A DNA stretch of 64,000 bases. Source: Notospermus geniculatus. Taxonomy: Eukaryota; Nemertea; Pilidiophora; Heteronemertea; Lineidae. How positions within the stretch are numbered: the first letter of the stretch is position 1; every line of letters begins with the position of its first letter. Under the pieces are notes generated by a model that saw nothing but the letters and a program-made list of their open reading frames with translations, was not told where the DNA came from and did not search any database. Shown here one piece after another: positions 33,301 to 45,300 of the stretch. The DNA is taken from NCBI GenBank assembly GCA_002633025.1, contig NMRB01000652.1, positions 169,810-233,809 of the forward strand, written 5' to 3'. The translations under genes were made by a program, and so were the position numbers.

Positions 33301-36300
33301 TCTTTTAAGCCAGGAATCCTCTGCTGATTTTCTGCGTTGCGACTTGCTACCCGAGATTGAATACAATCGGCAAGGAACTGATACCGGCCGCCGACTGAAA
33401 TTGACCACATCTTCGCCAGTGGTGGAAATCACGTCTAGCTAATCCACTACGGCGATTGAGAGTCCAGTTGCAATGCAAGTCACAACGCAAAATCAGCTTG
33501 CACATTGGAATCAAAGTAAAATAGAATGTCCTAGTCTTAAAGGGCCTGTCACACTGAAGTATTCTCAAAACGTCCTGCCCCGTCCTAAAAAAATCGTAAA
33601 ACGGGCTAGAACGTGTAACCCTTGGCAAAATAATGCTTCGATGTTCTTGAGCACCCTTCCCATCCATGAGGCTCGTAAAAAGACTGTAAAAATTTGCCAC
33701 TACGTCCACTCTGTTCGCACACAGTTTGAGCCCGTTCGGCAAAATTTTCAAGAACATACTGAGAACTATTTCAGTGTGACAGGCCCTTAAAGCCATTTAT
33801 GCATCAACAATACTGAGGGATGTAATCGAAGAGCCAGTAATGCATCAATAATGCAGAGGGGTAAACTGGGAAAGCCAATTATGCATTTGTAATGCAACAG
33901 GGGTGAACTAGAACAGCAGATAATACATCATTACTGCAGGGGGGGGGGGTGTACTAGAAGAGCCAATAATGCATTATCAACAAGTCTATTGGTGGAGCAA
34001 TTAGCGGCTATCAAGAGGGTAAAGCTAAATGATGATATATCGACACAGATGGTAGCAACCATTATTAGCATCTAATACTGCGATGAGAATGTGTTAGCTA
34101 TTTCATCGAATAAGTACACACGTTTCATAAGTATCGTAACAGTGTCCAGCAGGGCCCATATTCATAAAACCCTGCTAGGCTTAGTTGCCTGCTAAAGTAC
34201 CTAGTTTGTACAGGTCAATGTACACAACTAGCAGCCAACTAAGCTAGCAAAGTTTTATGAATATGGGCCCCGATAGCTTAGTGGTTATCACGTCCACTAG
34301 CAAGCGGCAGGTCTCAGGTTCGAATATGAGATTAATCATCCCTGGCTCTTCACGTCCGCCGCATGGGACAGTTACCTGTGGTGCTTTGTACCTTGTACCT
34401 TTGCAAAGGCAAGTAAAAGGCACCATCCAAGTCGGGAACATGAGTAGCTTGAGATGGCCTCTTCCATACTTACCAGGGACAATAATGCTATGGCTTTGGC
34501 CCTGATGGAAGCAAACACATAAAGTGTTCCCTCGCTTTTACGAACCTCGATTTTACTAACTCCTGGATACTAGTATTAGGAACCCAACGCTTGGCTCCCA
34601 AAATTCATGCCCCCATGGACGAATCCTTGCTATTACGAACTCCTCATTAGTACAAATTTAACCCTTGGACCCTGAAGGGTTCGTAATAGCGAGGGGGGAA
34701 TGTACAAAACAATAAAGTGAGTTCAGAAGACATAAATCTACTTATTTTCACACCCAATTAAAGCGAATTGATAGCGGATTTTGTTTACATTTGGCTGGTG
34801 TTTTTAAACACAAAATTCAGCCAATCAAAATGCACGAAAATTTCTTTGTTGGCATTCTGGAGAAGTTTGTTTACATTTTTTGCTGAAAATTCGTCCCCTT
34901 TCAAATTCTATTTCTAAATCAAATTTTTTCACTTTCGATTCGCTTTAACCAACTGTATAAGAAAATCTCAGTCTTAAGTTGAATGTGCTAATGATATTCA
35001 TCTTCATACCTCCTTAACGAGGTGTCTAGAAGGCTATTTAGGAAATTGGCCAAATCACTTTCGTCAGATACCATGCTCTAGGTAATCTCTGACTTGATGG
35101 TGCTATTCTTCAGAACCACCTGCGGCCAGATGTCAGACGATGAATTTTTCCAAGATCACACAAGAGCTTTGTTCACAGGTTAATGTCCGATCACAAGGGT
35201 TATATCTGATCCCACCATGCATTTCGGTAGAGGTATTTGCCTTTGTATTAGATTCTTCCGTCAGGCCAAAGCTACAGCATTATTGGTAAGTGTGGAAGAG
35301 GCCATCTCAAGCTACTCATGTTCCTCACTTGGATGGGATCTTTTCCTTGCCCTTGCAACATCTTCGATGATCGAAGGCCGATCTGCTCACCACTATGTTA
35401 CACCGCACATCACCCTTCGAGAAATACACCAGTCGGCGGCGTATCTTGGCACTATGCCAACTTTACCGGTCGACCAATCATATGACACTTTATATTGGGT
35501 CTTCGGCTACCATTATTTGTTCCACGATTCAAATTTTACAACACCGATTCTGATTGGCCTCTTCTTCTCGAGGCGGCAGATATGCCGTGGACCGGTCACT
35601 TTCTCGAAGGGTGATGTGCGATGTAACGCAGTGGAGAGCAGATCGGCCTTCGATTATCGAAGATGCCTTGCAAAGGCACAAGGTACAAGGCGCCACAGCT
35701 TACTGTCCCATGCGACAGACATGGAGAACTGGGAATGAAATCCCATGTGGCCCGGGCTGGATTCGAACCCGGGACCAGCCGCCTGCTGAGCGGACGTGAT
35801 AACCACTAGGCTATCAAGGCTCCTTTTCTGTCTTGACCTGCATCGTGCCTGCACCACATAAAAAGACTTCTACACGGCGGAAACCCGTCACAATCGACAT
35901 CAAAGGAGACTCTCATTTTGCATCAGAAGAAGAAATTTGCATTGGAACTCTCTGTTCCGTCAGAACAACGCAAAGGAAATTCTATAATGGCTTTCTCTTC
36001 TGTCTCTTTGAAGCAATGGCAGGAAAAAATCCCTCTACAGCAGCAATGACAGGCTCTAACGACATCATGTCCAATGATTCATGGCCATCTGGTGCGTTCA
36101 AGGCGTTAAAAACGCCAACAGCTGATGACTTAGCCATCCAGANNNNNNNNNNNNNNNNNNNNNNNNNNNNNNNNNNNNNNNNNNNNNNNNNNNNNNNNNN
36201 NNNNNNNNNNNNNNNNNNNNNNNNNNNNNNNNNNNNNNNNNNNNNNNNNNNNNNNNNNNNNNNNNNNNNNNNNNNNNNNNNNNNNNNNNNNNNNNNNNNN

Positions 36301-39300
36301 NNNNNNNNNNNNNNNNNNNNNNNNNNNNNNNNNNNNNNNNNNNNNNNNNNNNNNNNNNNNNNNNNNNNNNNNNNNNNNNNNNNNNNNNNNNNNNNNNNNN
36401 NNNNNNNNNNNNNNNNNNNNNNNNNNNNNNNNNNNNNNNNNNNNNNNNNNNNNNNNNNNNNNNNNNNNNNNNNNNNNNNNNNNNNNNNNGGGGGCATTTG
36501 CCCCTGCCCCTCCCCCCCTAGCTACGCCCCTGGAATTCCTCAGCAAACGAACACAGTAGTTGTAATTCTTGGAGGGTATATATCTTAACTCCCCTATGAC
36601 ACAGGCTGCTAGGAATTTCGGACCAACTCTTCTGTAACGGCAATTATGCACAAAACGATCAAGGTCGTCACACGTTTTCAATCGGAACGAGCAACACGAA
36701 CGTGTAATCATCATACTAGAACAGAGTGACTCATCACCTCGTCGCTGCGAGCAACCTTCAAAACGTAACAAGATTATACAAGAAATAATTGCAGGAAGGT
36801 TTTGCCCATCCTCCGAACAGGCGCCCTTTCCAAGATCACTCGAAAGATAATTGAGGCTCAGTTTTCAAATGGAAGAAGGATTTTGTGCAGTCTGTAGATT
36901 TGCTGCATAAAATCATGGAGAGGGATTCACTGGTACGAGTAAGGCAGGGTTCGCACCCTTTTCATCCCAAAAAAATTCCCTACCTTTTCCCTACCAATTT
37001 CCATTGGCTTTTACCCCCAAGATTTGGGGTCTGAATCATGGAAACTGAGCGTGAAACGCCAGATGACATGAACATGCCAAGATGGGAAACCAAGCCGAGA
37101 CAGTTACGCTCATTCTGATTGGTTTAAAATGGGAAGGTCACTAAAATCGGCCAATTAAGATGCGTGATACGACAGGAAGAGGCTATGTATCCCATAATAT
37201 TATGAAGCCATATCACATGCGTGAGGCACACTGGGGAGATCGTAGCTGACATGGCTGATGTAAACAAATTTTCGCGCGTTGTAAAATTCCCTACCTTTTC
37301 CCGATTTTGATGGTGACGAAGTAATTTCCCCTACTTTTTCACTACCAGGAAAAGTTTTTTTTATTTTCCTTACTTTTTCCAGATTTCCCTACTACGTGGG
37401 AACCCTGGGAAGGTACAATTTTACTTTGCAAGCAGATTGCACCGATATGAGTCAGAGAAAATTGCACCCTCGAATCATAACCTGCAATCTGATAAAGCGG
37501 ACATCCAAGATACATCACCGTGTGATGAACAGGAAATAAGGGTGTCACTTATCAGCCCTTCTGGTTGTCATCCCTGAAGTTGTACGGATTCAGGGTTCAT
37601 TCAGAGTGATGACTAAAGCATGTCACTTGAGGGCCGTGTGAATCATTTAAAGGGTATTACCGTTACCCCCCTCACCAGTCAAAATCTACCCTTCTTTTGC
37701 TGATCTAAAGGGACCATATAGAGGCTTTGCATATGACGTCACAAGCTGCCATGCTGGAGTACACATGCTGCAGAGGTGCAGCGAAATGAGCCGTGCATGC
37801 CCCAATGACGTGGCGCACTTCACGCAAGTCATGTCACGGCTCACACCTCTGCGCCCTGTGTCCTCCAGAATGGCCGCCAGGATGACGTCATTGTAAAGCC
37901 TCTATAGGCAGCTAGCTATAGGTTCATATCAGTGTGGTCACTTCATCATAGGTGGTGCTAGTAACTGACAACCTACGGATTCGGGCTCAAATGTTGATGT
38001 TTTGTGTATTTTACTTGCAATACATGTCAGAGTTAGATTCTCATGCCAACCAATCGGTGTAATGAGCACATCAAAATGCCTACCCCGTATATGCAAATAT
38101 TTTAGCGGGATAATATTTCACGAATTGAACATTTTTTTCTGTTCCACGTGGATTAATGTTCGTGTCAAGGGAAGGGAAGGGAACTGACTGGATTGTTGGG
38201 GAAAGCTTTTACGCGTGTATTAACACTCGCGGCGAAATTTTAATTTTGTGATTTTCGCGAGAATTTTTACATGCGAAAATATTTGCGTAAACGGTATGAG
38301 GAGGCTGCCTGTATAGTCCCTTTAAGCCATCAAACCACCAGAATGTCTCATCTTTGAACCCAACAAGGCGAAAGCGACAAAGGCACAAAATTTGTAAAAT
38401 GACAAACACGAGAAACCTGAAACCAACCAATCAGAATAATCTAGGGTAACCAGATTTGCCATGACTAATGTAAAGGTACCCCAACGCAAAAAGAACACCT
38501 GCAGTCACATAATCATAGGCACTCATTTCTTCAGGATAAGAGGCAAGATAACGTAATAAAATTTGCACAGGTCGTCTCGTGTGTCTTTTCCGTTATCTGA
38601 AAGAAAATTTACTGGAGGCTCTTTCGGAGTGTTAAAAGAAACCTTGCCGTGGCGCAGAGTGGGAAAAAGTTGATGAAATCGGAGGACTGTCATTTGATTT
38701 TCTATGAGTCATCGGCATTTTTGTGATGAAATAAGCAACCTGTTACTTTACCCGTCAAGGGTGTATTTGTATTTGTAGAGTTCCATCGGTTCCATCAGGG
38801 CCGAAGTGGAAGAGTATGGAAGAGGCCATCTCAAGCTACTCATGTTCCTCACTTGGATGGGGTCTTTTACTTGCCCTTGTAAAGGCACAAGGTACAAGGC
38901 ACCATGGCTTACTGTCCCATGCGACAGACAGACAGGACTTTGATCTTGCAGTGAATTGACCCTACAACATTCTTGTCCACAGTACCGATGTTCCACTTTG
39001 CCACTATAGCCACTTTTACACTACGCAGAATTTTGGCCCGGATGAACCGTGCCGTGCTCGACCCGGGCCAGGCCCGCCTCAGAAAGAGCATTTTACCCCA
39101 TTTACACTGCACCATGAAAACCGTGCCAATATCTGAATCGCCGGCTCTCCTTTCTGTGGAGGTAGGGAATCTCCGTCATTTTCAATATGGCTGCGCCCAT
39201 GATCATTCGCGGCAATGACGTATTGAGTTCAAGGCCGATAAATGAGCATGCGCACTTCACTAAAGGCGAGTCATTCAAGTGGGCCGAGCCCAGTAGCGTG

Positions 39301-42300
39301 TTTACACTGTGCAGTTTTCCAGCGGAACCGTGCTCGACCCGGGCCGTCCGGGTCGAACCCACCTCCTGTTGGGGGGTTCGGCCCGGATGAAAGTAGCGCC
39401 GTGCCGAGCCCAGTTGTGCCGTGCCAACCCATTCACACTATTACCTTTTTTGCCGCGCCGTGCTCGACCCGGGTCGAGCACGGTTGAAAACACGTAGTGT
39501 AAAAGAGGCCTTTGAGACCTTTGGCTCGAACTGGTGAAAAAGGTGAAGAAGCCAGCACAGTAAATGCACAAAAAGGTCAGCGATGAAGATCATTAGGAGG
39601 TAAACCCATTACAATCACATCAGTACATCATGCTAACAGTCGATTTCTCCTCAAGTTTTCGGTTTCGTTGAAAGACGAGCTCGTGGAACAACCTGTTAGT
39701 AAGGTGAAACTTCTTCTGATACAGATGCTAGGAGAGATGAACTCTGGACCACTGATAGGGAAGCTGTAAAAACATCCCTTGGAGATGAAAGAGTAAGAGA
39801 AGCCGTGATAGCCGAGTGGTTATCATGTCCGCTTAGCAAGTGGCAAGTTCCAGGTTCAAAAACAGCCTGCGCCTTATAGGATAAATTACAGACCGTTCTC
39901 AAATTGACGCAAACAACAAAGATCTGCACACTTCCGCCAAAATCTCAACCACAACCTCGGTCTGAAACTGAATGATGTAACGCACACAACCCCATGATAG
40001 TGACGTTGAAGACGTTGTGTCAGACTCGACCATTGCTAAATCATGGATGGCGTCACATCAGCTGGTTTCAGGTCGAGGTTCTGGTTGAGATTTCGGCGGA
40101 AGTCCGCAGATCTGCGAATTTGAGAATCGTCTATAAAGTGGCTCTTCACAGCGTCGCATGGACAGTAAGCCTTGGTACCTTGTACCTTACGCCTTTGCAA
40201 GGACAAAGACTCCATCCAAGTAAGGAACATGAGTAGAGATGGCCTCTTCCATATTTACAAGGATAATAATGCTATTGCTTCAGCACTGACGAAAAAAAAT
40301 CTAATACAAATACAAATGAAAAGTTGTTGAAACCGTCTGTTGCTCGGTGCGGGGAGGAATAAGCGGTCGAAATTCTCCCAAATGACGTCTTCTTTCAACG
40401 AAATCCCACCTCAACATCAAAGGCTTCAACAACAAGTGTAGCAGATGTTGAGAGTGCTGAAATCCAACCCAAGAGAACCCAATCCTCCAGCATCCGATGA
40501 TGACTGCGTTCTATAATCCCCTACTAAGTATCTTTCAACGTTTGCATCGATCGTGAAACTGAGGCTGTAACAACATGATGATGGCAAGAGCTGGCCAGGA
40601 GTCTGGAGAATCGGTGCAACATGAACTACCTCAACTAACGTGTTCTATTCCAAGGCTTTGCCAACGTTTGTGTTTTCTGCATAAGCTGAGCTATACTGTC
40701 TGAAGTGTGGGCGAGGCCTCCCACCTTCGATCAATCCAAAAGATGGCAGCAAAGTTCTAGCGGACCAATACACAGGAAAATCCACGTGATTGGTGCTCGA
40801 TCAAGAATGAATGGGTCCACTATATGCATTGAATTGGACCGTAGTCACACCTATTGGTCAAATCACTGACAACGCCTATTTGCATCCTGAATACTTCATT
40901 TGTATCTGTATATTTCCAACAGGGCCGAAGCCAAAGCATTATTGGCCCTGGTAAGTACAGAAGAGGCCATCTCAAGCTACTCATGTTCCTCACTTGGATG
41001 GGGTCTTTTACTTGCCCTTACAAAGGTACAAGGTACAAGGCACCATGGCTTACTGTCCCATGCGACGGACGTGAAGAGCCAGGGATGATCTGTATTTGTA
41101 TGTTTCCGTCAGGGCCGAAGCTAAAGTATTATTGGCCCTGGTAAAATATGGAAGAGACCATCTCTAGCTACTCATGTTCCTCACTTGGATGGAGTCTTTT
41201 ACTTGCCCTTGCAAAGGCACAAGGTACAAGGCACTACATTATAGTGTCCCCTGTGACAAATGTGAAGAAGAGCCAGGGGATAATATCCCATGGACCAGGC
41301 AGGATTCAAACCTGGGACCTGGCACTTGCTAAGCGGATGTGATAACCCCTCGGCTGTCAGGACTCTTCTTCTCAGTGATGCCGTGAATGGTAGGAACTCT
41401 GCTCCCTACTTCGATTACATCGCCACCTCAGACCTCTAAAAGTACCCGCCGGAGACAACACGAATGGTACATACGACTCTGCACCCCGGAAACGAATGTG
41501 AATCAATGAGGGAAACACAAGACGAGCAGGAGAATCAATCAATACCTCTCAGGTGCACCAAGGTCGCTCGTTAATTACGGTTGGACGACCACAATGATGT
41601 TAGGTTCGGATCTGACAGGTGGGTGATTCACAGCTTTCACATCCCGAGGGTGACGCTAATAGATGACCACTGCCAGGGCCAAATAGATGATGGGGACGCA
41701 GGCGTACATCGCAGTTACTGGAAGTAACTGATCTGATAAGTCGCTGGTGATGTACGCGCTCGCAAATTCAGTAACTCAGTATAACTACAGTACAGGTCAC
41801 AATTGATATCCCTACGGCTTCGCGTAAGTTACGCGTAACTTACGCAAAACTCACGGCTTTGGTTTCGCGTAACTCACTGCATAACTCGCCAAAACCGCGT
41901 AACTCGCCTCGTAAATCACTACATAGCTAGCGAAATTCGGGTAACTCACCGCGTAACTCACCTCGTAAGTTAGGCGTAACATAGCTCGTGAGTTGTTGCG
42001 TAAGTTATGAGTGACTTACCCGAATTTAGGGATGTCAATTGTGACCTGTACAGTACTGTAGGAGGATCCAATCAGTCGTCATGTCCTGACCACGTACATC
42101 GCACTTGCAACTGGCAGCAACTCAGGTAACATCTGGGGCTTTGCGACTCGATGAGCCTCGGTTTTGTTCAGAAAACTGGCACTGATCAGTCGCAAGCCTG
42201 CGTACATCGCAGCGACTGAACGAAACTGGGTACAACTAGTCGCTAGAAAGTTGAACATGTGCAACTCGCGGTGACTGGTAAAATTTCAGTTCCAGCGAGC

Positions 42301-45300
42301 CGCAAGGGTGCGTACATCGACCATTTCTGGTGACTGATCAGTCGCCTCCAGTTCCAGCTAGATCCTCCCAGTCGCCAGGTAGCTCAGCGGCGACTAGTTG
42401 TCTCCAGTCGCAAGTGCGATGTACGCTAGGCTAAGACTGTGGCTTCCTTCTGCTTCATGTTATTCCTTCAATCACTTGCTCGTAACACTTGCTAAAAGGA
42501 CATTTTGTAAACCCACGCACACATCTGTCAGTTGGAGTGCGAGTAGGCAAGTACCATTGATCACATGTCCATGAACATGATGAATGAATTCAACAGGTGT
42601 TTCTGGAAGATACCCATGGAACCAGCCAGCTGGAAACGGGCCACAGGCTACCACAAAATCGATGAAACTCCATTCCCTTGGCATAATATACAATGAAACT
42701 GTCAGGCTGGTGTAGAGACAATAGCCGTGGTTACACTACATAGAAATACCCGGGTTTTTTGACACCCGGGTCTAGCCCGGCTCTGAAAAATCCCTCCTGA
42801 GGCCCGGTGCCCGTCAACACTACTCAAGTTTTGTGAGGGGGACCTAAATTAAGGTCTCCAAAATCCGTTCGAGCTCGGAGGGGATTATTACACCGCGTTT
42901 TTAACAGGTGTGGACAGAAAAAACCCGGGTTCGACACGGTTTTTTATGTAGTGTAACAATGGCTAATATTTGTGCCAGCCACCGATGGACTGGGGTTGCG
43001 GGTTCATTACCGGTCGTTTGGGTGGCTCTACATGGGTTGGGCGGTGACCGCTTCTTGTCATTGAAGGTGTTCCCCTTCACGGGATCCAAGTCAAGGCAGC
43101 TAGTAAGGCTCATATCAGTGTACCGGTAGTCACTTCACTCTGAGTAGCTTGTGATGGCCTCCTCCGTACTTTCCAGGGCCAATAATGCTATAGCGTCGGC
43201 CCTGACGGAAAAATGAAATACAATACAATACAATACTTCACTCAAGGGGTAGTGTGGATCATTTAAAGGGTATTACTGATACCCCCCTCACCAGTCAAAA
43301 TCTGTCCCTCTTTTGCTCACATTAAAGGGACATTATAGGCAGCTAGCTATTAGGCTCATGTCAGTGCGGTCACTTCATCACAGGTGGCGCTAGCAACTGA
43401 TAGCCTGCAGATTTTAGCTCAAATGTTGATGTTTAGTGTATTTTACTTGCCATACACATCAGAGTTAGATTCTCATGCAACTGATCGGTGTAATGAGCAC
43501 ATCAAAACGCCTAAGGAGGCTGCCTGTAGGGTCCTTTTCTTGCGCATTATCCCCCATTACTATGTGACAAGTAGCTATAATACTCCAAATCAGCATTTGC
43601 ACTTCTGAAATAGCATTTTAAAGCACAACCACAAGGCCCTGGCCGATGTACCGTGGCCCGTATTTACATCACTGACGTCTCAAACTTGATCTTGTAACTG
43701 ACAAGCACCGCCTTAACAAACAACACTACCGCTGATAAACATACGTTTCTTCGAGCAGCAGATCAGTTCGGGGTTGCCATGGTAACAAACTTGCAGCATG
43801 TGGCTTGCTGATGTCGGGAAGAACAGTACATGAATAGTGGGCGAGCTTCATGTGTTGTTCGGGTAGCATGTACCGGGGTCTAAACATGCGTTGAGTATCA
43901 CCCTTTTCCAGCATCTTCCGTAAAACATTGGGATGTCCAGTGTTTCTGCCAGAGGGTACTAAGGGTACTATGGTAGCAGGCGGGGACACCCGGCATGCAC
44001 CCCCTTTCGGCCAACAAATCTGTAAAATCGACCGTGAAATTCTGAAATCTGGAGCAAATCATTGAAATTCACTGCATATTTCAATGTTTCTAGCACAGTG
44101 CGCACCCTCTTTTCCGAAATCGTGGTCTGCCTCTGGCTTGTAGCCTCAAAGAAACAGAAAAGGGCAATTTGAAGACAAAGCTGTGGGGATGGCAAAAGAA
44201 CTCCAGCGGACAGCAAGTTCTGTCAAATTATGGTCAATAGGCCATTCTTGAATTCGCAGATCTGCGCACTTCCACCGAAATCTCAACCAGAACCTCGATC
44301 TGAAACCGTGTGATGTGACGCCATCCATGATTCAGCAATGGTCGAGTCTGATGCAACGTCTTTGACATCACTGTCGTGGGGTTGTCTGCATTACGTCATT
44401 CAGTTTCAGACCGAGGTTGTGGTTGTGATTTCCGCAAAGTGCGCAGATGTTTGTCGTTTACGTCAATTTGGGAACGGTCTATACAAACACAAGAAGAAGA
44501 ATCCTTAGATGCTTAAGGCTCAAACGAGACATGACACTATCGACAAACATCTTATCATCGCGATCGATGAAGACAACTTCGGTGATTGTCGCAAAACAAT
44601 CCGCATCAGATCCACGTCAGAAACCGATAAACTCAATTCTAACCAAATATTGGTCGCATCACAATCCCAAAGTTAATTCGCTGTAATGGTTTCCATGGTA
44701 ACTGGGACACTGCCATGTATCATGTAATAGTGTTATTGGTTTGATGCCGGCATTGTTTTGGGTGTCATCTATCAAAGATACATTTTGGTGCCTTGTGATA
44801 GAACATTACGTCATCAGCTCCATTCATCTTGCAACATGTTTGACGCAACGGGCGTTTTCGAATCCTCGTTCTTGACCACACTCGTGCTGACCCAGTTCAT
44901 GTAGTTGTTGCCTCAACTCGAGAACGGCAGTCTCGAACGCCAAGAACGCAACCCGTGTCGGGCCAAGAACATGTTCTTCTCAACCCTCCGCTGAGTGGGG
45001 AGTGAGAAGAATACGTTCTTGGCCCGACACGGGTTGCGTTCTCGGCGTTCGAGACTGCCGTTCTCGAGTTGAGGCAACAACTACATGAACTGGGTCAGCA
45101 CGAGTGGGGTCAAGAACGAGGATTCGAAAACGCCCAACGAGTGCTGAATCCCAAAAGTTGCTGGCAGCACGAGGTGTCCCAACTGAGGTGTGAAATGTAA
45201 ATGTGGCCTTTGAATGGAGGCAATGCAACAAACGTAATGAAGGATTTAACACTGCATATAGTCCGACACAACCTTCGCGCGACCCAGTAGAATGCGGAAG

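Larger units (their letters stand above)
37625..38330 (+). repeat. AGGGACC MITE with two nested insertions
   Basis: The MITE starts at 37706 (AAAGGGACCATATA). It is interrupted by a fold-back at about 37718-37904 and again by a TA-flanked element at about 38078-38294, and ends GAGGCTGCCTGTATAGTCCC followed by TTTAA near 38330. The 80 bp before it (TTTAAAGGGTATTACCGTTA onward) match 43256-43323, before another copy. Confidence 0.85.

Noticed and set aside
35217-35738. 173-codon plus-strand frame
   Set aside because: It runs through SINE-A and the nested fold-back; both are explained as repeats.
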